From: an uncultured Gammaproteobacteria bacterium
Lineage (GTDB): Bacteria; Pseudomonadota; Gammaproteobacteria; HK1
NCBI GenBank assembly: GCA_958295465.1
Contig: OY282353.1
Coordinates: 4,703,001 to 4,767,000, forward strand
DNA length: 64,000 nt
Direction of reading: 5' to 3'
Of this stretch, positions 8,301 to 16,747 are shown piece after piece; within the stretch, counting starts at the first letter, position 1, and every line of letters begins with the position of its first letter. Under the pieces are notes generated by a model. It was not told the origin of the DNA. It made no database searches and worked only from the letters and a program-made list of their open reading frames with translations. The translations under genes were made by a program, and so were the position numbers.

Positions 8301-9872
8301 TCAGGGTTCGCAGCCGAGAATCGCGGCGGCGAACGCGGCGGCATCGGCGTTCGACGGGGCGACCGTCACCCCCGCGGCGCCGAGCATCGCGGCCTGGCGC
8401 TCGCGGTCCTGCGGATCGTCACCGGTGCCGCACACCGACGCAACGACCACGGGTCCCTCCCCGTTCGCATCCGGGACCGCGTCGCAGATCGGCCGGGCGG
8501 GGTCGGGGTGCGCACCGAGCCCGAGCACGACGTCGAGCAGCACCACCGCGACCTCCGGATCGGCGAGGGCTTCGCGCAGCTTCGCGGTCCGAAGGGCAGG
8601 ATCGATCATCGGATGCGGCCGGCCGACGGTGTACTCGTCCGCACCGAGGTCGATCACGGTATGCAGAGCCGTCGTGCCGGTCCGCGCGGGCGAGTCCCGA
8701 CCGCCCTCGCGCGGTGGAATGCCGGACTCGTCCGTCCCCGCCTTCACGGATGGGGCGGCATTCGAGCCGACGTCGAGCCCCGCCGCGGCGAGCACTGCAT
8801 GCGCCTCCGTCGCGAGGGTGCCGCCGCAGAAGAGGCCGCGTAGCAGGTGACGCCCCGGTTCCAGCCTCGCCGCCTCGCGCCGGGCTACCGCGCCGGGGTC
8901 GTAATCCGCGGCGATCGTGCATCCGGTGGCGCGCTCGACCGCGGCCTTGAGCGTGGGGACGAGCACCGGTCCCACCGGCGGCGCCTCGATCACGCTTGCG
9001 CCAGCCCCGAACACCACCGCGGTGCACGGCTTGCCCGCCGCCGCGAGCCGTGCGAAGACGGTACGCGCGGTCCGCGGGCCGGGAGGCTTGGAGACGAGGA
9101 TCAGATGATCGGTCCCGGCGTCCGCCGCCAGGAGGTCGATGGCGTCGAGGGTGCTTACCCCCCCGACCGCATCGGACAGATCGCGCCCTCCGACCCCGAT
9201 TCCGTGCGAGATGCCGGCGCCGGCGCGCGCGAGCAGCACCGCCACTTCCTGCAATCCGGTCCCCGACGCCGCGATCACCCCCACCCGGCCGCGGGGAACG
9301 ACGTTCGCGAACGCGAGCGGCGTCCCGGCGATGTACGCGGTCCCGCAGTCGGGTCCCATCACCAGCAGTCCGCGCGCGTGGGCGCGCTCCTTGAGCGCAC
9401 GCTCCGATTCCCGCGGCACGTTGTCGCTGAACAGCATCACGTTCAGCCCACGGTCGAGCGCGTGCCTCGCCTCGCGGGCCGCGTAGGCCCCGGGGGTCGA
9501 GACGAGCACGAGGTTCGCATCCCCCATGCGGTCGAGGGCGCCGTCGAGGGTGCGGGGCCGCCATTGTCCACCCTCGGCGGGCGCGCGCTTTCGTTCGAGC
9601 GCTTCCCCGGCCCGGGCGAGCGCGTCCTCGGCCGCCGCCTCGCCGCCGGCGCGGATCGCGACGACGAGATCGTTCGGTCCCGCCGCCTCGCCCGCCGAGG
9701 CGAGCAGACCGGCCTCGCGCATGATCTCCAGGTTCGCCGGCGTGCCGACCATCGCCACCGCATCCTCGACCCCCGGCAGCGCGGCGAGGTCCCCCGAGAT
9801 CCGCATCAGCGCGACCGAATCGAGGTAGAAGCCGCGCCGCACCTCGTTGACGACCACCGTGTCCGTGTTCAC
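8301..9872 (-). CDS. fdrA: FdrA-type acyl-CoA synthetase (succinyl-CoA synthetase-like; AllF-like)
   Basis: This 523-residue protein has the FdrA layout: an N-terminal domain starting VVVNEVRRGFYLDSVALMRIS, a CoA-binding-like region with GPDCGTAYIAGTPLAFANVV and VGVIAASGTGLQEVAVLLARAGAGISHGIGVGGRDLSDAVGG, and a ligase-CoA domain at the C-terminus. In E. coli the fdrA-ylbE-ylbF genes act in oxamate carbamoyl transfer during allantoin breakdown; that role is carried over by homology only. The GTG start overlaps by 4 bp the stop of a 24-codon DUF1116 remnant, so fdrA once followed a complete DUF1116 gene. Its apparent partner is now 11 kb away at 20872-22305. Confidence 0.85.
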   Translation of the reverse strand: MNTDTVVVNEVRRGFYLDSVALMRISGDLAALPGVEDAVAMVGTPANLEIMREAGLLASAGEAAGPNDLVVAIRAGGEAAAEDALARAGEALERKRAPAEGGQWRPRTLDGALDRMGDANLVLVSTPGAYAAREARHALDRGLNVMLFSDNVPRESERALKERAHARGLLVMGPDCGTAYIAGTPLAFANVVPRGRVGVIAASGTGLQEVAVLLARAGAGISHGIGVGGRDLSDAVGGVSTLDAIDLLAADAGTDHLILVSKPPGPRTARTVFARLAAAGKPCTAVVFGAGASVIEAPPVGPVLVPTLKAAVERATGCTIAADYDPGAVARREAARLEPGRHLLRGLFCGGTLATEAHAVLAAAGLDVGSNAAPSVKAGTDESGIPPREGGRDSPARTGTTALHTVIDLGADEYTVGRPHPMIDPALRTAKLREALADPEVAVVLLDVVLGLGAHPDPARPICDAVPDANGEGPVVVASVCGTGDDPQDRERQAAMLGAAGVTVAPSNADAAAFAAAILGCEP

Positions 9873-9943
9873 TCCGCGTCCATCCCCTCGGTGAGCGCCG
9901 CCACGGCCCGCTCGAAGCAGACGAACGGCGCGTTCACGATTCC
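9869..9943 (-). pseudogene. 3' remnant of a DUF1116 (YlbE/AllG-like) gene
   Basis: These 24 codons and a stop encode GIVNAPFVCFERAVAALTEG plus MDAE. They align without gaps to the last 24 residues of the intact DUF1116 protein at 20872-22305 (GIVNAPLACFEQAVAALVEG plus MDEG). Homology stops abruptly at the glycine, where unrelated sequence ending the ABM gene begins. The stop still overlaps the fdrA GTG start (GTGA). The remnant is a deletion or insertion scar of the original operon, and its differences show that it is not simply the moved end of the intact copy. Confidence 0.85.
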
Positions 9944-9947
9944 CCGG

Positions 9948-10239
9948 TTACAGAACCTTGCAGACGTGGATGTCGCGCGACTCGATGACGTCCGCGTAGC
10001 GCTCGCGGGTGCGGGCGAGGATCGGCGATGCCTTGTGGGCCTCCGGCGCAGCCTCGCCGGCGTACATCTCGTAGAGGAAGACGCGGTCCTCGCCTTCGAG
10101 CGGATCGCATACCTCGAACCGGAGACAGCCCTCTTCGCTCGCGAGCGTCTGCACCGCGTGCTCCCTGATGATTTCGAGAAACCGCGCCTTCGTGCCCGGT
10201 TTGACCTTAGAAGTCCACCACGAGGCAGATCCGGCTCAT
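9948..10239 (-). pseudogene. Frameshifted antibiotic-biosynthesis-monooxygenase (ABM, YgiN-type) gene
   Basis: The reading starts MSRICLVVDF and then meets a TAA. Ignoring one base there restores KVKPGTKARFLEIIREHAVQ, which leads directly into an open frame ending DIHVCKVL, about 96 residues in all, the normal size of a single ABM domain. The total length is 97 codons plus one base, as expected for a single-base lesion near 10209. A shorter product could start at a GTG at 10154, but it would lack the first strand. Sequencing error is a possible alternative. Confidence 0.7.
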
Positions 10240-10439
10240 TGCACGGTGCCTTCCTGACGATGGGGGGCAAGAGTGTAGCCCGAATCGCGCCGGGCGGTTC
10301 CCTGCCAGTCACGCCTGCCGCATCATGGGCGCGGGGCGGATACGGGGCGTCATCGCCCGGACGCGGCGTCGCCCGGCGGTCCCGCGGCGGGGCCGTGCAC
10401 CACCACCGGCGGCTCCGCCTGTTGCATCATGCTCCACCC

Positions 10440-10643
10440 TGCCGCCCGAGCGGCGTCACCCAGGCGTTCGCGAAGGGCGCGCGCGGCCGCGCCACCGGCA
10501 AGGCCCTCGCCCTCGGCTACGTCCGGGTCGACGGGGTGACCGCCAACGCCGCCTGCGACGTGGAGGTGATCGGCAGGCCCGTTCCCGCGCGCCGGCTCGA
10601 ACGGCCTCCCGCCGATCCGGAAGGAAAGCGGATGCGGGGCTGA
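10440..10643 (+). pseudogene. 3' remnant of a dimethylglycine/sarcosine dehydrogenase-like gene (GcvT C-terminal domain)
   Basis: One frame ends TGKALALGYVRVDGV, VEVIGRPVPARRLERPP and DPEGKRMRG before a TGA. This is the C-terminal pattern of FAD-dependent dimethylglycine dehydrogenase-type proteins, whose GcvT-like barrel ends with a glycine-lysine-alanine LGYV strand and a P.DP.G.RMR tail. Nothing upstream continues the homology. About 65 codons survive, ending 35 bp before the M24 gene, which suggests the two once formed an operon. Confidence 0.55.
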
Positions 10644-10677
10644 ACCCGGCCATCGGCAACGAACTTCGGAGGAGACG

Positions 10678-11934
10678 ATGAAACCCATCGGCATGAACGC
10701 CATTGGCCGCGATGCTTCCGCCAACCCGGCCTTCCCGCCGGCACCCGTCCCCGGTCGGCCCGACGTCGCCCTCGACCGCGTGGCCGCCTGGCGCCTCGGG
10801 CGCCTGCGGGAACAGCTCCACCGCGCCGATGCCGCGCTTGCCGTCCTGACGAGTCCGGTCAGCCTGCGCTACGCCACGGACTTTCGTGACTACGCGCTGT
10901 TCCAGTCCCATATCCCGATCTTCTACGCATTCGTCGCCGCCGACGGACGGGTGATCATGCACGGCGCGAGCCGCACCGCGGCCGGCCGCTTCGACGAAGT
11001 GCGCCCCGCGCGTGCGGTGAGCTTCTTCAACGCGGGCGCGAACCTGAACGACGAGGCGCGCGCCCTCGCCCGGGACGTCACGGACTTTCTGACCGGCATC
11101 GGCGCCTCCGAGCGTCGCGTCGCCGTGGAGTACGTCAACCCGAGCATCACGGGCGCGCTGATGCAGGCCGGGCTGGACGTGATCGACGCCGTCGATCTCG
11201 TGGACCGGGCGCGGTCCGTCAAGTGCGACGGCGAGATCGAGTGCATGCGCTGGTCCCTGCGGGTGGCGGAGGCAGGCATGAGGCGGATGGAAGCGGCGCT
11301 CGCGCCGGGAATCACCGAGAACCAGCTATGGGCGCTGCTGCACGAGACGAACATCTCCAACGACGGGGACTGGATCGACGGGCGGATGCTCTGCTCCGGC
11401 CGCAGAACCAACCCCTGGTTTCAGGAGGCGACCGCCAAGACCATCGATGCCGGCGAGCTCGTCGCCTTCGACACCGACATGGTCGGGCCGTTCGGCTACT
11501 GCGCGGACGTCTCCAGGACCTGGCTCTGCGGGGACGGCGCGGCAACGCCCGGGCAGCGCGAGATCTATCGGCGCGCCTTCGATGAAGTACAGCACAACAT
11601 CGCACTCATCAAGCCCGGCATGAGCCTGCGAGAGGTGAGCGAGCGAGGCTTCCGGCAGCCGGAGATCTTCATCCCCAACCGGTATCCCTGTCTCGCCCAC
11701 GGCGTCGGCATGAGCGACGAGTATCCGAAGATCCACTACCGCGAAGACTGGGAAGCCTGCGGCTACGACGGGATCATCGAGGAGAACATGGTGCTGTGCG
11801 TGGAGAGCTACACCGGCGCGGTTGGCGGCGCCGAGGGGGTCAAGCTGGAGGAGCAGGTGCTCGTCACCAGCCACGGCTGCGAGGTGCTGTCGGACTATCC
11901 GTTCGACGCCCGGCTGCTCGCCGGTCACGGCTGA
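10678..11934 (+). CDS. M24-family metalloprotein related to the DMSP lyase DddP
   Basis: This 418-residue pita-bread-fold protein starts after a strong GGAGG site. The C-terminal domain carries the metal ligands D265, D267, D277, H341, E376 and E391, and a YPCLAHGVGMSDEYP segment with Y336 and D347. The spacing of all eight equals the metal ligands and active-site Tyr/Asp reported for DddP, shifted by 30 residues, as I recall that numbering. Around them, RRTNPWFQE and KLEEQVLVT also match DddP. DddP cleaves dimethylsulfoniopropionate to dimethyl sulfide and acrylate; ordinary Xaa-Pro aminopeptidases share the fold. The upstream GcvT-type remnant suggests a methylated-substrate pathway. Family certain, substrate unproven. 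Confidence 0.7.
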   Translation: MKPIGMNAIGRDASANPAFPPAPVPGRPDVALDRVAAWRLGRLREQLHRADAALAVLTSPVSLRYATDFRDYALFQSHIPIFYAFVAADGRVIMHGASRTAAGRFDEVRPARAVSFFNAGANLNDEARALARDVTDFLTGIGASERRVAVEYVNPSITGALMQAGLDVIDAVDLVDRARSVKCDGEIECMRWSLRVAEAGMRRMEAALAPGITENQLWALLHETNISNDGDWIDGRMLCSGRRTNPWFQEATAKTIDAGELVAFDTDMVGPFGYCADVSRTWLCGDGAATPGQREIYRRAFDEVQHNIALIKPGMSLREVSERGFRQPEIFIPNRYPCLAHGVGMSDEYPKIHYREDWEACGYDGIIEENMVLCVESYTGAVGGAEGVKLEEQVLVTSHGCEVLSDYPFDARLLAGHG

Positions 11935-12064
11935 GCGCCGATGAACGGCTCCGCACCGAGATGCACCCCCAGCGCCTTGATTTGCCGGCTGACCGCCGAG
12001 GTGCTCATGTCCAGGGATTCGGCGGCACCCACGAAGCTCTCCGTGCGGGTTGCCGCCTCGCCGC
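11928..12064 (-). pseudogene. Remnant of a LysR-type regulator helix-turn-helix
   Basis: The minus strand encodes RTESFVGAAESLDMSTSAVS and then RQIKALGVHLGAEPF, the winged helix-turn-helix of LysR regulators (pattern SF..AAE.L....SAVSRQIK.LE..LG). It ends at a stop that overlaps the end of the M24 gene on the other strand. No start codon with a sensible N-terminus and no effector-binding domain are present. The rest of the 328-bp gap between the M24 gene and tam shows nothing recognisable. Confidence 0.6.
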
Positions 12065-12262
12065 CGGTGACCGGCGCCGGATGCCGTTCCCGCGCACCGG
12101 CCGGACACCGTTCGGCACAACGCCCGCCCTCCGGCCGGCAGCCGGCCCCGGCCGGGCCGATACGCCACGTGGCGCACCAGCGGGCATGCGTCGCGGGTCC
12201 GCCGCACCAATCCGGCCACCGTCGAATCGAAGTGAAGCCGGGGTGATCCCGCGCCCTGCAAC

Positions 12263-13084
12263 TCACCCGCGCCGGGTCACGACCATGAACAGCCGGCGGA
12301 AGGGATAGAGGGTATGGCCTCCCGTGCGGCGCGGGTACGCGGCGCGCAGGCGCTCGCGATACACCTCGACGAAGCGTTCGCGGTCCGCGTCCCCGAGCCC
12401 GTTCAGGATCGGGCGAAGCCCCGTCGCCTCGACCCATTCGTACACCGGGTCCTCGCCTTCGAGGCGCTGGAGGTACTCGGTCTCCCATACGTCGATCGCC
12501 GCCGCCTCGGGTGCGAGCAGATCATGGTACTCATCGGCATCGAGCACCCACTTGCGGGCGACGGCCGCCGCGAGCGCCTCGTCACCCAGCCGCGAGCCGT
12601 TCACGCCGCCGTCCGCGAGGGTCTTGCGCATCAGCACGTGCGAAGGCATCGAGAAGCTCAGCGGCATCTGCACCGCGAGGCACCCGCCCGGTGCAAGGAA
12701 ACCGAGGAGCCTCGGAAAGAGCGCCGGGTGGCCGTCGAGCCAGTGCATCGCGGCATTGGAGTAAACGAGGTCCGGCGCCTGCTCCGGCTCCCAGTCCGCG
12801 ACGTCGGCCCGTGTCCACTCGATACGGCTCGGTGTGCCGGCCGCCTTCGCGAGCATCTCGTTCGACAGATCGACGCCGATCACCCGGGCACGGGCGAAGC
12901 GCTCGGCGATCAGCCGGGTGACGTTGCCCGAGCCACATCCGAGGTCACAGACGAGGGACGCCTCGGCGATCGGGACGCGGTCCAGGAGTTCCAGGGCGGG
13001 GCGCAGCCGGTGATCGGTGAACTTGTGGTACTGGCCGGGATCCCAGCGTGTGCCGGCGGGACGAGAGGGATGTGCTTCGTTCAT
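12263..13084 (-). CDS. tam: Trans-aconitate 2-methyltransferase
   Basis: This 273-residue class I SAM-dependent methyltransferase contains WDPGQYHKFTDHRLRPALELL at the start, motif I VCDLGCGSGNVTRLIAERF, VIGVDLSNEML, and the family segments LVYSNAAMHWLDGHPALFPR and YPFRRLFMVVTRR. It methylates trans-aconitate, a by-product that inhibits aconitase. An ATG at 13084 is chosen because the 45 residues before it are Arg-rich and do not match the family. It stands alone on the minus strand. Confidence 0.9.
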   Translation of the reverse strand: MNEAHPSRPAGTRWDPGQYHKFTDHRLRPALELLDRVPIAEASLVCDLGCGSGNVTRLIAERFARARVIGVDLSNEMLAKAAGTPSRIEWTRADVADWEPEQAPDLVYSNAAMHWLDGHPALFPRLLGFLAPGGCLAVQMPLSFSMPSHVLMRKTLADGGVNGSRLGDEALAAAVARKWVLDADEYHDLLAPEAAAIDVWETEYLQRLEGEDPVYEWVEATGLRPILNGLGDADRERFVEVYRERLRAAYPRRTGGHTLYPFRRLFMVVTRRG

Positions 13085-13252
13085 CGGCTCGTCGATTCGC
13101 GCCGCGCAATGCACGTTGCGCACCGTTCGGATCGCATCCCGCCCTGCCGCTCGCGACGTGCGCCTCATCCGGGGTGAAATTCGATCGGGGCGCCGAACGC
13201 ATCGGCCGGCGCGATGCACCGAGCCTGCCGCGGCCGATTCGCCGTTCCGGCT

Positions 13253-15409
13253 TCAGCCCCGGTCATTGCCGGTTTCCCCGATACCGGCGGGCGCCGCAAC
13301 GCTCACCCCCACCAGATCCACCAGCTCCGCCACCACCGCGACCTCGCCCTCGTCCCTGCCGGTCAGGACGATGGGCTCGAACTCGGGGTTGTTCGGCTTC
13401 AAGGTGATCCTCGCGTGTCGCCAGGAGTCGCCGTCCCCGGTTCTTTCGCTCTCGTAGCGCTTGACGGTGTACCGCGCTCCGGTCTCGGGATCGGTGGCGT
13501 CGCGGAGCTGGACGAGCACCGTCTTCCCCTGCCGCGTGCCCTGCACGGGCGCGCGGAACAGGCCATAGGCGCCGTCGGGAATCGCGGGCTCCATCGACCT
13601 GCCGGCGATCCGCGCGACGAACATCCCCGGCCTCAAGCGCCGCCCGCCACCCACCTCGATCCACTTCCAATCCTCCTCGGCTTCGACGCTCCGGGGATCG
13701 CCGAAGGCGCCGGCCGCGATCGCCAGCGGCACGAGGGGGATGCAGGTGACGTAACGCTCCTCGGGCCGTCCTTCGACGATGCGGAGGCCGCCGGAATCCG
13801 AAGCCTCCGCCTCCCGGCCGGCGCCATCCGGTCGAAGCGGCAGAGGCCCGAGGGGCTGGGAGGAGCCATCGGTGCGTTCCGCCTCGATACCCTCCGGCCG
13901 AGCCTGTCGAAGTCCGGCGGGCAAGGGGAATCCATCGGTGGGCTCGGATGCGATACCGTCCGACTCCGCCGGCCCGGCCGGCTTGTCCATGGCGGTCGGC
14001 GCGGACGGCCCAACCGACCCGGCCGGCTCCCCTGATTCGGACAGCCCGCCCCGCCCGATCAACCCACCCGGTCCTGCCATCTCGCTTGGCCCGGCCATCT
14101 CGCTTGGCCCGGCCATCTCGCTTGGCCCGGCCATCTCACCCGGCCCGGCCAGCCCGCCCGATCCGATCAGCCCACCTGGCCGCAGCCGCCGGTATGCCTC
14201 GGTGGCCATCCAGCGGCTGACCGTCCGGTGGAAGGGCTCGTCGTTCATGTAGCGGATGAAGATCTCTTCGTTCTGGTCCATGCGCTCGGTGAACAGGCGC
14301 TCGATCAGTGTGCCGAACACCAGCTCGAACTTGTCTTCGGGGTTGATCGCCGCCGTCTCGCGCAACGCATCGTCGGCCACCGCCGCCTCGACGATCTGGT
14401 CGAAGAACAGTTGATCGGCGTCGTTGAAGTCCGTGCCGAAGCGTTCGTTGACGACGTCGATCAACCTCGACAGCGGCGCCGCCTGCTCGCGGGCCATGCC
14501 GCTGCCCACCTCCGTGGGTCCGTCGAGGGCGCGCGCGCCGCCCTGCCCGAGCGGGATCGATCCCTCGCTGATCTTCCGGAGACGGTAGTACTGAAGGCGC
14601 ACGTCGTCGTCGAACTGGTACGCGGGACCGGAGCGCCGGCGCGGGAGCTTCGCCGCCAGGTGGCGGAGCCATGTGTACAGGCGTTCGAGGTCCGAATCCT
14701 GGTAAGGGATCACCTGGCTCAGGAAGCCGTAGAGGTTGCGGAACGCCTGCACCTTGCCGCGCCACAGCTCGGCTTCTTCTTCCCTCTCCTTGTGCAACGC
14801 GGCAAAGCGCGACACCGCCGGGTCCAGCGCGGCGTTCATCGCCTGGTGGTCCCGCGGGCTCTGGCGCTGCCGGGGCTTGAAGAAGATCTTGCAGAAGCGC
14901 TCGACTTCCTCGCCGAGGTAGATACCGGAAGCATCGAGCTCTTCCCTGATCGCGTACATCCGGGCCGGGTCGGCCTCGTCGCCCATTTCGGCCCCTTCGT
15001 AGTACGTCTTGAACGCCTCGCGGATCTCGTCCCGGCCGTTCACGAAGTCGAGGACGAAGGTGTCCTCCTTGAAAGGATGGGTGCGGTTCAGCCGGGAGAG
15101 GGTCTGCACGGCCTGGATGCCGGCCAGGCGCTTGTCGACGTACATCGTATGCAGCAGGGGCTGGTCGAAGCCCGTCTGGTACTTCTCGGCGACGAGCAGC
15201 ACCTGGTATTCCCCGGTCGCGAAGTGTTCCGGCAGCTCCTTCTCCCGGACGCCCTCGTTCATCTTCTCCTCGGTCCAGGCGAGGTCGGGGTCCCGGTCGT
15301 CCCGGACGACCCCCGAGAAGGCCACCAGCGACCTGATCGCGTAGCCCCTTCTCGAGACGATCGAAGTCCTGCAATGCCCGTTGGAGATGGGTCTTGACGC
15401 GGAAGGCAA
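13253..15409 (-). CDS. N-terminally truncated type I restriction HsdR-like helicase fused to an S24 (LexA-like) peptidase domain
   Basis: Family homology starts near 15345 ([13 protein letters not shown]). The second helicase lobe follows, with [20 protein letters not shown] and motif [10 protein letters not shown], then the HsdR C-terminal region to about residue 430. A low-complexity linker of hexapeptide repeats (AGPSEM type) leads to an S24 domain with the nucleophile in GRSMEP and the general-base lysine in YTVKRYE, both present. The nuclease domain and first helicase lobe are missing, and no hsdM or hsdS is nearby. In-frame sequence before the homology is not family-like, and an overlapping frame starting at 15431 seems to be fused there. 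The 3' half may still be made, but restriction activity is not expected. Confidence 0.7.
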   Translation of the reverse strand: MPSASRPISNGHCRTSIVSRRGYAIRSLVAFSGVVRDDRDPDLAWTEEKMNEGVREKELPEHFATGEYQVLLVAEKYQTGFDQPLLHTMYVDKRLAGIQAVQTLSRLNRTHPFKEDTFVLDFVNGRDEIREAFKTYYEGAEMGDEADPARMYAIREELDASGIYLGEEVERFCKIFFKPRQRQSPRDHQAMNAALDPAVSRFAALHKEREEEAELWRGKVQAFRNLYGFLSQVIPYQDSDLERLYTWLRHLAAKLPRRRSGPAYQFDDDVRLQYYRLRKISEGSIPLGQGGARALDGPTEVGSGMAREQAAPLSRLIDVVNERFGTDFNDADQLFFDQIVEAAVADDALRETAAINPEDKFELVFGTLIERLFTERMDQNEEIFIRYMNDEPFHRTVSRWMATEAYRRLRPGGLIGSGGLAGPGEMAGPSEMAGPSEMAGPSEMAGPGGLIGRGGLSESGEPAGSVGPSAPTAMDKPAGPAESDGIASEPTDGFPLPAGLRQARPEGIEAERTDGSSQPLGPLPLRPDGAGREAEASDSGGLRIVEGRPEERYVTCIPLVPLAIAAGAFGDPRSVEAEEDWKWIEVGGGRRLRPGMFVARIAGRSMEPAIPDGAYGLFRAPVQGTRQGKTVLVQLRDATDPETGARYTVKRYESERTGDGDSWRHARITLKPNNPEFEPIVLTGRDEGEVAVVAELVDLVGVSVAAPAGIGETGNDRG
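14071..14159. repeat. 18-bp tandem repeat inside the HsdR-S24 linker
   Basis: Five adjacent 18-bp units based on GGCCCGGCCATCTCGCTT run from 14071, two of them identical at 14088-14105 and 14106-14123. Less perfect units continue to both sides. On the minus strand they encode hexapeptides of the form (A/I)G(P/S/R)(S/G)(E/G)(M/L). The 18-bp unit keeps the frame, so copy number can change without breaking the protein. Confidence 0.9.
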
Positions 15410-15442
15410 CGTCGAGATCGCTATCGGCCATGGCGATCCTCT

Positions 15443-15571
15443 ATGCTGCCGGCACAGGTGGAGCGGGGACAGTCCGTGTGTGAATTCGAGAAGCTGTTGG
15501 ATTCCCTGGCGACGGTCATCGGCCTCTGCGTGTTCGCGATGATTCTGCTCATGGTGTATGTGAGCTTGTAA
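15443..15571 (+). CDS. Possible small single-span membrane protein
   Basis: A short frame encodes 42 residues from an ATG at 15443, or 31 from a GTG at 15476, which has GGGGA six bases upstream. The C-terminal half, [20 protein letters not shown], is one clear hydrophobic span with a polar, acidic N-terminus (CEFEKLLDS). It lies alone between two minus-strand genes and is not recognised as any family. Chance is possible at this length. Confidence 0.3.
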   Translation: MLPAQVERGQSVCEFEKLLDSLATVIGLCVFAMILLMVYVSL

Positions 15572-15602
15572 TTGTCGTTACTGACCTGCGAGCACAATCG
15601 TT

Positions 15603-16076
15603 TCATCCGGCCCACAGATCCCTGGCGATGGAGACGGCGTCCTCCCGGCCCCGGTAGAACCCCCGGATCGTCCTCGTTTCCCGGTAGCCCAGGGCGCGGT
15701 AGAAGCTCCGTGCCTCCGGGTTGTTCACCCGTGCTTCGAGCCGGATGAGCCCGATCCCCGCGGTGAGGGCGGTGGCTTCCAGCCAGCGCACGAGGGCGGC
15801 GCCGACCCCCGTGCGGCGGCGTTGCGGATGCACCGCGAACAGGAGGAGGTGGGCCTCGTCGTCGCCGTACTCCATGATGCCGAAGCCCGCGAGCGCGGGG
15901 CCTTCGCGGGCGACGGCGACGTTGACCGCCGGATGCCGGATGCAGGCCAGCACCCGCGTCTCGGTCCATCGCCAGCCGAGCCCCTGCTCGATGCAGTCCC
16001 GCGACATCTCGGCGATCGGCCGGGCGTCGCCGGCTCGGGCGAGCCGGATCTGGTAGTTGAGCGCCTGACGCGGCAT
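15603..16076 (-). CDS. GNAT-family N-acetyltransferase (RimI-like)
   Basis: This 157-residue GNAT domain begins YQIRLARAGDARPIAEMSRDCI and contains the acetyl-CoA loop in AVHPQRRRTGVGAALVRWLE (R/Q-x-x-G-x-G/A), followed by LIRLEARVNNPEARSFYRALGY, the strand and helix typical of RimI-type acetyltransferases. It transfers acetyl from acetyl-CoA to an amino group; the substrate cannot be told. It is a single gene with no coupled neighbour. Confidence 0.8.
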   Translation of the reverse strand: MPRQALNYQIRLARAGDARPIAEMSRDCIEQGLGWRWTETRVLACIRHPAVNVAVAREGPALAGFGIMEYGDDEAHLLLFAVHPQRRRTGVGAALVRWLEATALTAGIGLIRLEARVNNPEARSFYRALGYRETRTIRGFYRGREDAVSIARDLWAG

Positions 16077-16084
16077 GGGCGGTT

Positions 16085-16301
16085 TCGATTCCCGTTCAGG
16101 GATCTCCCGTAAACACGGCGGCTCGGTTCAGCCTCGCGGTAGTGGTGCGGGACGACGACGTGCGGGCGCAGGGTCTCGATACGGATCGATCATGACGCCC
16201 ACCCCTTTCGGGGAGGTGATCCCGAACGCGGAGCCGCTATAGCAGGCGATCTCGACCGGGCCGTCGCGCGGCGCCGGGCGGTCGGCCTGGATCTCGATCA
16301 T
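16085..16301 (-). pseudogene. Internally deleted MBL-fold metal-dependent hydrolase
   Basis: From an ATG at 16301 the minus strand encodes MIEIQADRP, then VEIACYSGSAFGITSPKGVG and VMIDPYRDP, the N-terminal strands of small MBL-fold hydrolases (GHSAF...LIDP). Instead of the HxHxDH core, the DNA passes within a few bases, in another frame, to ETLRPHVVVPHHYREAE, which resembles the conserved C-terminal LRPK.V.P.HY segment. About two thirds of the gene has been lost, and the ends are joined out of frame. Confidence 0.6.
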
Positions 16302-16747
16302 CCGGTCGTGGTTGCGCGTCATCTGCCAGACGTTCAAACCGGTGCCGACTCGGTCATGACTTGCTCCCGGAAATGCCGCATGGCGATTGCTCGGCGAAAT
16401 CGTGGGCACCGTGGCACGCCACCGGGCGAGGCGCAACCGCCGGTTCCCGTACGCTGGCCCGGGGCGCATGGCCGGCATGGTTTGCGGCGCACCGCTCGGA
16501 CCATATCCCGTCCTGCCGCTCACGTTCCACGTTCGGAGCGTCCTCGCTCGCCTTCGTCCAGCGCTTCCGGACCCCCGTGGCCATGGATCGCACGAAGCTC
16601 GGGCTCAAGGCTCTGCTGTCGTGACCAGCCATACCCGCTCCGAAGGGATCGTGAATGCAGTCTGGACGGAGCTCCCGATGTGCTGCACCATCCGTTCCGC
16701 AAACCGGACACGTTCCGCAAGCCTTCAACCACCCGAAGGAGAAGATG
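16302..16747 (+). promoter_or_regulatory. Upstream region of the pot operon
   Basis: About 440 bp separate the MBL remnant from potD. Several short frames cross it, but none resembles a protein. It must hold the pot promoter; no confident -35/-10 pair or operator was identified. AAGGAG at 16736-16741 is the ribosome-binding site of potD. Confidence 0.3.

Noticed and set aside
9869-10312. 147-codon minus-strand open frame before fdrA as a real gene
   Set aside because: Only its last 24 codons are protein-like (the DUF1116 scar). The rest is an off-frame reading of the ABM pseudogene.
14071-14159. CRISPR-like short repeats
   Set aside because: Units are 18 bp with no spacers and keep a hexapeptide in frame inside a protein, so this is a coding tandem repeat.
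15421-15969. Minus-strand 182-codon frame over the GNAT gene and gap
   Set aside because: It is an off-frame reading of the GNAT gene, and its tail over the gap conflicts with the better small membrane frame on the plus strand.
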